From Antedon mediterranea (taxonomy: Eukaryota; Echinodermata; Crinoidea; Comatulida; Antedonidae), in NCBI RefSeq assembly GCF_964355755.1, contig NC_092676.1, positions 30,267,871-30,331,870 on the forward strand: a DNA stretch of 64,000 bases, in the 5' to 3' direction. Shown here piece by piece: positions 19,580 through 30,208 of this stretch. The notes under the pieces are model-generated. The model did not search any database. It saw only the letters and a program-made list of their open reading frames with translations, and was not told the DNA's origin. The translations under genes were made by a program, and so were the position numbers. The number at the start of each line of letters is the position of its first letter. The stretch's first letter is position 1.

Positions 19580-22278
19580 TTTATAAAAACGTTAAATTGT
19601 AGTAAGGTTTTAAAATGGCGTGAAATGGCAGCTAGACGGCATGGACCGGGTCCAGTGGTATTTTTCTGAAACTACTGGACCCTACTAGCCCCAACCCATG
19701 TATCGTCATCCCGGTCCATGCCGTTTATAACGTAATTATAGCCCTATAAATCATTCGGTTATATTGCATTTTGTATTTAAAAAAATTAAATTGTAGTAAC
19801 AGTAACGTTTTAAAATGGCTTAAAATGACAGCTAGACGGCATGGACCGGGGCAAGTGGTATTTTTCTGAAATGAATGGACCCTACTCGCCCCAACCCATG
19901 TATCGTTATCCCGGTCCATGCCGTTTATAACGTAATTATAGCCCTATATATCATCCTGTTATATTGCATTTTTTATTTTAAAAAACGTTAAATTGTAGTA
20001 ACGTTTTGAAATGGCGTAAAATGATAGGTAGACGGCATGGACCAGGGCAAGTGGTATTTTTCTGAATTGACTGGACCCTACTTGCCCCAACCGATGTATC
20101 GTCATCCCGGTCCATGCCGTTTATAACGTAATTATAGCCCTATAAATCATTCGGTTATATTGCATTTTTTTATAAAAAAACACGTTAAATTGTAGTAACG
20201 TTTTAAAATGGCGTAAAATGATAGCTAGACGGCATGGACCGGGACAAGTGGTATTTTTCTGAATTGACTGGACCCTACTTGCCCCAACCCATGTATCGTC
20301 ATCCCGGTCCATGCCGTTTATAACGTAATTATAGCCCTATACATCATACGTTTACATTGCATTTTTTATGAAAACCTTAAATTGTAGTAACGTTTTAAAA
20401 TGGCGTAAAATGACAGCTAGACGGCATGGACCGGGGTAAGAGGTATTTTTCTGAAATGACTGGACCCTACTCGCCCCAACCCATGTATCGTCATCCCGGT
20501 CCATGCCGTTTATAACGTAATTACAGCCCTATATATCATCCGGTTATATTGCATTTTTTATAAAAACGTTAAATTGTAGTAAGGTTTTAAAATGGCGTGA
20601 AATGGCAGCTAGACGGCATGGACCGGGTCAAGTGGTATTTTTCTGAAACTACTGGACCCTACTAGCCCCAACCCATGTATCGTCATCCCGGTCCATGCCG
20701 TTTATAACGTAATTATAGCCCTATAAATCATTCGGTTATATTGCATTTTTTATATAAAAAAAACGTTAAATTGTAGTAACGTTTTAAAATGGCGTAAAAT
20801 GATAGCTAAATGGCATGGACCGGGGCAAGTGGTATTTTTCTGAATTGACTGGACCCTACTTGCCCCAACCCATGTATCGCCATCCCGGTCCATGCCGTTT
20901 ATAACGTAATTATAGCCCTATACATCATACGTTTACATTGCATTTTTTATGAAAACCTTAAATTGTAGTAACGTTTTAAAATGGCGTAAAATGACAGCTA
21001 GACGGCATGGACCGGGGTAAGAGGTATTTTTCTGAAATAACTGGACCCTACTCGCCCCAACCCATGTATCGTCATCCCGGTCCATGCCCTTTATAACGTA
21101 ATTATAGCCCTATATTTCTTCCGGTTATATTGCAATTTTTATAAAAACGTGAAATTGTAGTAAGGTTTTAAAATGGCGTGAAATGGCAGCTAGACGGCAT
21201 GGACCGGGTCAAGTGGTATTTTTTTAAACTACTGGACCCTACTAGCCCCAACCCATGTATCGTCATCCCGGTCCATGCCGTTTATAACGTAATTATAGCC
21301 CTATAAATCATTCGGTTATATTGCATTTTTTATATAAAAAAAACGTTAAATTGTAGTAACGTTTTAAAATGGCGTAAAATGATAGCTAAATGGCATGGAC
21401 CGGGGCAAGTGGTATTTTTCTGAATTGACTGGACCCTACTTGCCCCAACCCATGTATCGCCATCCCGGTCCATGCCGTTTATAACGTAATTATAGCCCTA
21501 TACATCATACGTTTACATTGCATTTTTTATGAAAACCTTAAATTGTAGTAACGTTTTAAAATGGCGTAAAATGACAGCTAGACGGCATGGACCGGGGTAA
21601 GAGGTATTTTTCTGAAATAACTGGACCCTACTCGCCCCAACCCATGTATCGTCATCCCGGTCCATGCCGTTTATAACGTAATTATAGCCCTATATTTCTT
21701 CCGGTTATATTGCAATTTTTATAAAAACGTGAAATTGTAGTAAGGTTTTAAAATGGCGTGAAATGGCAGCTAGACGGGATGGACCGGGTCAAGTGGTATT
21801 TTTTTTAAACTACTGGACCCTACTAGCCCCAACCCATGTATCGTCATCCCGGTCCATGCCGTTTATAACGTATTTATAGCCCTATAAATCATTCGGTTAT
21901 ATTGCATTTTTTATTTTAAAAAATTAAATTGTAGGACCGGTAACGTTTTAAAATGGCGTAAAATGACAGCTAGACGGCATGGACCGGGGCAAGTGGTATT
22001 TTTCTGAAAAGACTGGACCCTACTCGCCCCAACCCATGTATCGTCATTCCGGTCCATGCCGTTTATAACGTAATTATAGCCCTATATATCATCCTGTTAT
22101 ATTGAATTTTTTATTTAAAAAACGTTAAATTGTAGTAACGTTTTAAAATGGCGTAAAATGACAGCTAGACGGCATGGACCGGGGCAAGTGGTATTTTTCT
22201 GAAACGACTGGACCGTACTAGCCCGAACCCATGTATCGTCATCCCGGTCCATGCCGTTTATAACGAAGTTATAGCCCT

Positions 22279-22444
22279 ATAAATCATAGCCCTAGTTGAT
22301 CTAAGCCGTAAGTATAAAATCATTTAATTAAAATATTACACATATTGCGCCCCATACATGTGAATGTGAATGTCGAATAAGGATCCAACTTCACAAAAAA
22401 AATTGAATATCGAATAAGGAATAAGTAACCAACTTCACGCCGGT
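22279..22444 (-). repeat. Right terminal inverted repeat of the giant element
   Basis: Starts ATAAATCATAGCCCTAG and ends CCAACTTCACGCCGGT; it is the inverse of 9363-9533. Confidence 0.93.
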
Positions 22445-22453
22445 GAATGTAGG
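22445..22453. repeat. 9-bp target-site duplication, right copy
   Basis: GAATGTAGG immediately follows the terminal GCCGGT, matching 9354-9362. Confidence 0.9.
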
Positions 22454-23086
22454 CCTCATTAGACGTTTATTATTCCCTAAACCTACTACTACACTGTACA
22501 ATAATCTGTCTAAAAATAAAAAAAAATGGTGTTTGGGTGGATGGATTGGGAAGGCTAACAAAATCTGCTTTCTAGAGGGAAGCAGACATTTTGTACGTTC
22601 GATCGGCGGCGGTCGGTCGTGTGTACCGTGAAAGCATTTTTATAATTTGATGGCCTAAATTTTTTTTTCATTAAAATTAAATACAAGTAAGTCATTATTA
22701 TTTTGTTTAATCCATAAAACGTTAACGTAATATATTGCCTACATTATCAGCAGAACTTGCCTAAAAAGGGAGGTCTCAATATGCTTAATTAGGTGGTGTT
22801 TGGTTGATCTGTACTGTAAAGTGTGTACTGACTAGTAGTAGGCTAAGCCTAAAGAATATACCAAAACAGGCAGCAGACAGAGGTGTTGAAGAACGTTTCG
22901 GCCGCCACATTTCGGTTGTCGGCTACTGTAGTACAGGCAGCTAGCTGTATTTGGTGATGATCAAATAATTATCAACCACAAAAATTTATTATATTTATAA
23001 TATTAATAATATAATCATTTATTGTTAATAATTTCGGTCAAATATCAGACTTTTTTTAATTCAGCAAGCAGAAGAAAGCATAAACA
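22454..23086 (+). promoter_or_regulatory. SF3A2 5' flank
   Basis: About 630 bp between the giant element and the SF3A2 start codon. It includes a GC-rich patch (GATCGGCGGCGGTCGGTCG near 22600) and CCGCCACATTTC near 22902. No clear TATA box is seen, as expected for a housekeeping gene. The short open frame at 22443-22631 has no recognisable homology. Confidence 0.45.
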
Positions 23087-25199
23087 ATGGATTTCCAAAA
23101 TCGAGCCGGCGGTAAAACCGGCAGTGGAGGAGTAGCATCCTCATCCGAGAGCAATCGGGACAGAAGAGAGAGACTCAGACAGTTAGCTTTGGAGACAATT
23201 GATCTTAATAAGGTAAACACATTGTACTGTATAACAGGGTGGTGACTGAATGTTTTTATTAACTTTGTACATTGAATTTTCTAATTTTACTTAAACATTC
23301 AACGCCAATTTGTGTTTTTATGATGATTTATCATTTTTGTTTACACAGGATCCCTATTTTATGAAAAATCACCTTGGCTCATATGAATGTAAACTCTGCC
23401 TCACTTTACACAACAATGAAGGAAGCTACTTGGCACATACCCAGGGTAAAAAGCATCAATCTAATTTGTAAGTTATATTTTAAAAAACAATTTATTTTGT
23501 TCATGTTTCGTGACGTTTTCTTCCTGTTTTGTAATTTGTATACCCTTTGTATTGTTACATATTTTTATATATTTGTAAAATGAGCAATGAATTTCCGAAA
23601 AGATTAATAAAAGATAATTTAATTAAAATTTATTAATTAAACATTTTTTATATTTTGTCTGTATGAAATGTTTATGGTTAAAAAGTTTGAACTTAATGTG
23701 GCTATTAAATTAACCTTTTTTTTATGGTAGAGGGCGACGCGCTGCAAAAGATGCGAAGGATGCACCTGCTCAACCGGCTCCAGAGAAAGCAAGAGTGGAA
23801 GTACGAAAATTTGTAAAAATTGGTAGACCTGGTTACAAAGGTAAGTTTGAGCAATTTCTTTTTACAATTGCTTTCCCTTTCTTCTCCATTTTATTTCACT
23901 TCTGAAAATTTCATCATCATCATAGTAACATTTATTTCCAAGTAATGGTGGCTTCACCAAGTAAACAAATGTATCAGGGACACCAAAACAAAACAGACAA
24001 AAAAAAAACAAAAGATGAAAAAACAGTAAACCAAATTTCACAATCACATTTATTTTTTAGTAACAAAACAAAAGGATCCTGATTCTGGACAACAGAGCCT
24101 GCTGTTTCAAGTTGATTATCCTGAGATTGCTGAGATCACTCCAAGACATCGGTTTATGGCAGCTTATGAACAAAAGATTGAACCTCCTGACAAGAACTGG
24201 CAGTACCTACTATTTGCAGCTGAACCATATGAAACCATTGCATTCAAGGTATTATTCTATAGTTTATTATATCAACCTTTTGTACAGTAATAACCTCTTC
24301 TTATCAATGTGTATTAAGTTTCTCAAAAATATCCACTTTGTATCAATTGTTTAATTCAAATAAATTTGTTACAGAATTAAGTGATTTATGAAAAATTCTT
24401 TTATTACAGGTTCCCAGCCGTGAAGTTGATAAAAATGAAAGTAGATTTTGGACACAATGGAACAGGGAAACTAAGCAGGTACTTAAAAGTTCTTTTATCC
24501 GATATGAAATCTGTTAGCTTTTCTTTAAAGGATGTATTTAATATGCTTAATTTTCTCTTTCAGTTTTTCCTGCAATTTCATTTTAAGATGGAACCCAAAC
24601 CAATCTCTGCTGTCCAATCAGCACCTCCAATGAAAGGATCAGCGCCTCCTGCAAATCTTCCTCCACCACCTGGAATGCAAAGAGGACCACCACATGGCAT
24701 GAAGCAATCTGACCATAACAGACCAATGAGACCAAACTTAGGTGATAGACCACCAAACCTTCCCCCTCCACCATTGATGGGAAGGAATGGACCACAAAGA
24801 ATGCATGGGCCTGGTTCTGGTAACCTACCTCGTCCACCCATGCCACCAATGCCCCCTCCACCTGGTATGCCACCATTTAGCATGCCCCCTAATATGTTTC
24901 CTCCTCCAGGATTTCCTTACCCCCCAATGCCCCCTATGATGAGACCCCCATCATCTTCACAATCTGATACAATGAACAACGCTCCTCCTCCACCACCAAC
25001 CTCTTCAAATCCTCCCCCTTTGAATCCTCCCCCTCCACCCATCGGTCTATTACCACCTCATCCTACTGGAGGTGTGCCACCGCCTCCACCGTCTCTCACT
25101 TCAATGAGTAGTGTGCCACCATCTCTTGGTAATATGCCACCTGTTCCCCCACCACCACTACCTATAGATGATGACATGGAGGAGGGTAATGATGATTAA
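23087..25199 (+). CDS. SF3A2: SF3A2, splicing factor 3A subunit 2 (SAP62)
   Basis: Six coding exons, 23087..23212, 23349..23467, 23731..23840, 24061..24248, 24410..24478 and 24564..25199, join in frame to 415 residues. The N-terminus (MDFQNRAGGKTGSGGVASSS) is nearly identical to the human protein. A matrin/U1-type C2H2 zinc finger uses C56, C59, H72 and H78. The conserved core continues through FVKIGRPGYK and the segment ending FFLQFHFKM. The last exon encodes a long proline/methionine-rich tail (about residues 214-407) with PPPP runs and an acidic DDDMEEGNDD end. As part of SF3a in the U2 snRNP, the protein helps prespliceosome assembly at the branch point. The tail lacks the heptad repeats recalled in mammals. 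All introns are short. Start codon chosen by homology. Confidence 0.97.
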
Positions 25200-25212
25200 T
25201 CCAAACAATTTA

Positions 25213-25362
25213 AAGCTCTGTCCACACTATCAAACTTTATATGACAAACAAATGTGATGTGCTCATATTTGGACATGATGATGTCATATCACTATCATAT
25301 TTGGGCATATCCCTACCATATTTGGGCACATTACAACTAATTTGATAGTGTAGACAGAGCTT
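25213..25362 (+). mobile_element. MITE family A, copy 3 (complete) in the SF3A2 3' region
   Basis: Begins AAGCTCTGTCCACACTATCA and ends TTTGATAGTGTAGACAGAGCTT: intact terminal inverted repeats of ~25 bp around a ~150-bp body. The body has ATATCACTATCATATTTGGG and GGGCACATTAC blocks. It begins 13 bp after the SF3A2 stop codon, so it probably lies within the 3' UTR. Confidence 0.9.
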
Positions 25363-26189
25363 AGCAAAATGCTTAACAGCCACTCCAATTACTGTACTCT
25401 TCCATATAACATCTGAGTATATTTTAAACAATATCTTTGGAACTGTTTTTAAAAATGATATCATAATTTTGTAAATGGATTATTCATTTGTATGTGTCCA
25501 ACTTACTTAAGTTATTTAAGTACTAATACTTTGGTGTTGTTTTTTTTATACTTTACTATGTACATGGTGTGCCACAAACATTAATCATGTAATTTAGTAC
25601 TTTTCAATGTATGATTTAAACTGAATGACATTAAATATCATGTTGACCACATTATTATTGTTTTGAATTGTGTTATAAAATCGTTTGGTTATGTACGTGT
25701 ATACTCCACGTGATTGTAATTATTTTGTTTGTTTGAAAATTCCTTGAACGATCCTCTGGACAGTAACCTACAAAATAACAGATATCGTCTAACAGTCCAG
25801 TGTTACTTTGACGGCATTACAGTTGCCATTAGCTGTGAATTCTCCTGAGGATGACACAATATACTATGAGGACAATTGACATACAACCTAACCCCCATGT
25901 GACATTTGTTCAGTCTAATTGACTTTACGAAAGATTCAAATCGAATTAAAAATGCGTGTGTTATCACTTACAGAAAAGTTAGTTAATTCTTTGGCGGTGT
26001 ATGTTACATGTAGTATGTTGATCTGTTTTCAGTATTTGGTACATTTATGTTTGTTGTTGATTATCGTTTTAATGTTAACCTACTAATCTATTAAAACATG
26101 TATTAGTAAAAATGAGAACTGCGACGCAACAAACCAAAATGTCAACATGCCAAACCAATTATCTAGTTTTAATAACAACAATTTAAAAA
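25363..26189 (+). other. SF3A2 3' UTR and intergenic sequence
   Basis: A weak poly(A) signal ATTAAA lies at 25630-25635; no canonical AATAAA was seen nearby. The remainder is unique AT-rich sequence with no gene or repeat I can support. Confidence 0.4.
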
Positions 26190-28620
26190 CTAGATTTGAA
26201 CTCGTCACTACGGACGAGTTAGGTTATCCGCAGTCCTAAAGCCACGTGCACGTCATACGTTGGAATATTGCGCGCAGAAAAACGATTATGCCATTGAAAA
26301 AATGTGAGTGCGCTCTCTATTTTGTGTCACGTCAACGTGTATACGGTATACACTATATACCGTATACGTACTACATACAGTTCAGAATAGGTGAAAATAA
26401 GTGACCAAAGTTATTGACGCTTTTGCACATGATGACGTCATAACAATTTTTAAAATGGTGAATCATGCGAAAGATAATTGATTGACATAGACAATATAAA
26501 GAAATGGAGGGCAATGGAATACGGATAAGTGGAGATGCGCTCTATTAAATGTGATGAGCTATACGAAAGAGAAAAAAATCCTATATTTTATATTCGAGTG
26601 GCCATACGATGACGTCACAATGTCCTGATAGCCATATTGATACATGATTCGATATCTACAACTCATCTACTACCAGAATATGTAATTATAAATAAGTTTA
26701 CCACGTAGTTTAGAATCTATGACTGTTTAAAAAAAGGCATAATTTTGACAAATTTTTGGACTTTTTCATCAAAATTGCGCGCAAATTGTTTAATTCTACG
26801 TGCTCGTATGACGAGATTTTAAGGCAAAATTGATTGAAAATTGGTAAATATATTATAAAAGGCAGAAAAAACGAAAATCAAGCAAAAAAAAGATGTTTTT
26901 GCGCTACGTGCGCACGGGCGCGTAAAAAAAGTGCGCACGCGTGGGAATTTTTGAAATGCTCAAAATGACATGAAACGCGTAGAAAGTTGATTAGAAATGA
27001 ATTTTGCGCATTTTGAAATTTTGAACGCGCGTGCGCGCGTAACTTTATGTAAAACATGCCATTTTTAATCCACAGAAAGTTTGCGCATGATATAACTTAA
27101 ATTTTCACCAAGTTTCAATAGAAAATGACTTTTTGTTTTTAATCTATGATCAATTATTGAAATTCATAAAATTGCGCGTAACTTACGCTGCGTAACTCGA
27201 AAATCAAAAAACAAAGTTTCTTGCACATCTACAGATATAGGTCAATCTTATGACAAAGTTATACAATCATTTGTTAGCCAGAATTAGAGATATGCTTGCA
27301 ACAAAATTCGTGGAAAGAAAGAAGAATATAGAAAAAAAAAAAAAAGAACTAGATTTGAACTCGTCACTACGGACGAGTTAGGTTATCCGCAGCGCAAAGG
27401 CCACGTGCACGTCATACATTAAAATATTGCGCGCAGAAAAACGATTAAGTCATTGAAACAATTTCAGTGTGCTCTCTATTTTTCGTCACGTCTGAATATA
27501 TACGGTATACGCTATATACTGTATACGTACTACATACAGTGCAGAATAGGTGAAAATAAGTGACCAAAGTTATTGACGCTTTTGAACGTGATGACGTCAT
27601 CACAATTTTGAAAATGGTGAATCGTGCGAAAGATAATTGATAGACCTAGACAACATAAAAAAATGGGGGAAATGGAATACAAATAAGGGGAGATGCGCTA
27701 TATTAAATGTGACGAGCTACGAGGAAAGAGACAAAAATCCTATATTTTATATTCGAGTAGCCACACGATGACGTCACAATGTCCGGTTAGCCATATTGAT
27801 GCCTGATTTGATATCTGCAACTCATCTACTATCAGAATATGTAATTATAAAAAAGTTCACCACGTAGTTTAGAATCTATGACTGTTTAAAAAAAGGCATA
27901 ATTTTGACAAATTTTTGAACTTTTTCATCAAAAACGCGCGCAAATTATCCAATTCTACGTGCTCGTGTGACGTGATTTAAAGTCGAAATTGATTGAAAAT
28001 TTATAAATTTACTAGAAAAGGCTGAAAAAACAAAAAACAAGCAAAAAAAGGATGTTTTTGCGCTACGTGCGCACGCGCGCGTAAAAAAATTGCGCACGCG
28101 TGGGAATTTTTGAAATGCTCAAAATGACATGAAACGCGTAGAAAGTTGATTAGAAATTGATTTTTCGCATTTTGAAATTTTAAACGCGCGTGCGCGCGTA
28201 ACTTTTTGTAAAACATGCTATTTTTAATCCATAGAAAGTTTGCGCATGATATGACTTAAATTTTCACCAAGTTTCAATACAAAATGACTTTTATTTTTTA
28301 TTCTATGATCAATCATTGAAATTCACAAAATTGCGCGTAACTTACGCTGCGCGACTCGAAATTTGAAAATAAAAGTTTCTTGCACATCTACAGCTACATA
28401 TCAATCTTATGAAAAAGTTATACAATCATATGTTGCCCAAAATTAGAGATATGCGACCAACAAAATTCGTGGAAAGAAAGAAGAAAATAGAAAAAAAAAG
28501 AGAAAAAAAAAAAAGATCCTGACAATAACAAGAGGTTATCCGCCAAGTGCGGATAACCAAAAAAAAAAAAAAAAAAGATCCTGACAATAACAAGGGGTTA
28601 TCCGCCAAGTGCGGATAACC
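26190..28620. mobile_element. Tandemly doubled ~1.16-kb CpG-rich element with hairpin/A-tract tail
   Basis: Two copies start TAGATTTGAACTCGTCACTA at 26191 and 27350, a period of 1159 bp. They are collinear, with substitutions and small indels. Each opens with a GAACTCGTC...GACGAGTT dyad followed by GGTTATCCGC. Each has a GTATACGGTATAC-type palindrome, TGATGACGTCA sites and GCGCGC-rich stretches, and closes with GAAAGAAAGAAGA and an A-tract. The second copy is followed by two 62-bp units (28515 and 28577), each GATCCTGACAATAACAAG plus a perfect hairpin GGTTATCCGC/GCGGATAACC. No coding frame is found. The composition differs from the flanks and resembles the nested element at 18781. Family unknown. 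Confidence 0.8.
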
Positions 28621-30208
28621 AATTAAATATAATTTTCCTTCAATGAAACAGAATATACAATTTGTGTCGATCCTTACAACAATCATCACTGTTTTCATGT
28701 TATCAAGTTAAACCATATTTTGTTAACGGTTAAATTGTAATTTATGCAAGTGAATGATTTAACAATTTAACAGATGTAAAAGACATTATTGTGACGAAGC
28801 AGTTCCGGAAACTTCCAAAACGGTCCATTTTTCTGTCATCATAGTACTGAAGTGTACAGTAATTAACTTTCTGCTTAAAAGGTTACTTTTGGTACAGTTC
28901 AATCAAAATTAACCTTTTCTCCCACGAGGAAGCAAGCACCGCATGCCTCGATCCTTTATATATTAATTATTTAGACTAATTCCGGATCAAGCAATTTCGT
29001 ATGCAACTATGTAATGATATAATTTATTATTCCAGGTAATTGGCAACACCCACGAATTCAACAAAACATTTTATAAACATCATTTTTATGATTATGAATT
29101 TATGTTTAAAATTGTGTTTTTTTAAAAAGGTGTTTGTTTTTATTAATTAACTGTAAAGGGTTTTCCCTCAAATGCAATGTAATTCATTAATTGCTCGTCT
29201 GATCTCATCAAATACATATTGCATACAAATAATATTAAATGATGCTGTTGTTAGTATTGCTTGGATTATTTTTTTGTCCCAAAAATTGAAGAAAAAAATA
29301 TAAAAACCCTATTTATTTGTATTTGTATATTTATTGATATGAAATATATACAGTATGCTTACCACTATAATGAGATAACGATGCTATAATTTAAATAACG
29401 ACCTAAGTTTGGTTTAACATGCTGCACAGAAACCAATTAAGCATTTACTTTATGGGCTATTCCATTCAAAATTATGAATAATGTGTATTTATTTAGTATT
29501 CATAGTCCGAGCCCTTAGCATATTTTAGATATTCACACTATATCAGTACAATACTAATAGGGCCTATTGATTAATTCCATCCCTGCAATAAAAGTTTAAT
29601 AATACTGTATAAATAAGGAAAACGCCGGTGCTAATTAATTGATTTCAGAATGCAACAGTCTGCTCTATAGCAACGAACTTTGACACTATAAACACTAACT
29701 GGTAAGGCGGGTTAGTGGAGCGTAAAATGAATGCACGTAAGTTTTCGTTCTTACACAATGCTATTTATTAGGTTATACTGGTTTATCTCATTTAGTATTG
29801 GGTGCCTATTCTTATTTATAATGTTAGTCTATGCATTATTACAGAGCCAAGTCTTTCACATTTTCTTAAATTAGTAGCCTATTCTAAGTTCTGACTTGTT
29901 GATTTGGTGGCTGCTGAGCTACTAACTCTAAGCATAGCATGTGTGTGCCTTTTTGACCGTGCTTACTGTTGTTAGGTTGACTTCATTCATTCGCAAGGCC
30001 TAATAGTAGGGAGGAGGATATATATATCCGTTGATGATGTTTTTTCCCGATTTTAACGTTCATTCAGGAATGTTATTACTATTAACTAACTTGGATGTAA
30101 TATGTTGGATAGTCGACCCTAACTGTAAAAATACGCCCGTGTATGACAGACCGAAATATGAAATTTTCACATTCTCACATATATTTTTTATAGATGTATG
30201 ATTAAATA
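28621..30208. other. Intergenic sequence and 5' region of the F-box/LRR gene
   Basis: Mostly AT-rich unique sequence. A splice acceptor (TTTTTTATAG, ending 30193) lies 15 bp before the start codon at 30209, so the gene probably has an upstream noncoding exon. A candidate donor, GCAC|GTAAGT, is at 29736/29737. The first-exon position and promoter are not resolved. Confidence 0.45.

Larger units (their letters stand above)
10821..22278 (+). repeat. Right arm: about 50 satellite monomers, with trimeric higher-order structure in places
   Basis: Each ~196-bp unit runs GCCGTTTATAACGTAATTAT, an A/T-variable middle (GCATTTTTTAT...), AACGTTTTAAAATGGCGTAA, CTAGACGGCATGGACCGGG, GGTATTTTTCTGAA, CCAACCCATGTATCGTCAT and CCCGGTCCATGCC. 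Every unit therefore carries GGCATGGACCGGG and its inverse about 80 bp apart. Diagnostic variants recur every third unit, for example identical units at 17162 and 17753 (591 bp apart) and at about 20750 and 21330. Repeated 61-64 residue minus-strand open frames (12825-20312) are by-products, not genes. Confidence 0.93.
9363..22444. mobile_element. 13.1-kb foldback-like DNA transposon filled with ~196-bp satellite monomers
   Basis: The element begins ACCGGCGTGAAGTTGG and ends with its exact inverse CCAACTTCACGCCGGT, flanked by a perfect 9-bp duplication GAATGTAGG. Inside are near-identical terminal inverted repeats of ~170 bp, about six monomers in one orientation (9534-10820) and about fifty in the other (10821-22278). 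A ~410-bp unique spacer lies at 11031-11441 and a nested 799-bp element at 18781-19579. No transposase frame is present, so it is non-autonomous. A 9-bp duplication is usual for Mutator-like elements. Long inverted arms made of tandem repeats are the hallmark of foldback elements, such as Drosophila FB and the TU elements of sea urchins. Class assignment is inference; the boundaries are directly seen. Confidence 0.9.

Noticed and set aside
12825-20312. Recurrent 61-64 residue minus-strand frames beginning MDRD(D/N)DTWVGASRV
   Set aside because: They are copies of one stretch of the satellite monomer; other monomers carry stops or frameshifts in the same place, so there is no sign of selection for protein.
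9363-22444. CRISPR array
   Set aside because: The repeats are ~196 bp with no short constant repeat plus unique spacer pattern, and the DNA is clearly eukaryotic.
9363-22444. Simple centromeric or intergenic satellite block
   Set aside because: Exact inverted termini and a perfect 9-bp flanking duplication show that the block moved as a unit.
24578-24883. 101- and 97-codon minus-strand frames
   Set aside because: They are shadows of the proline-rich SF3A2 tail on the opposite strand.
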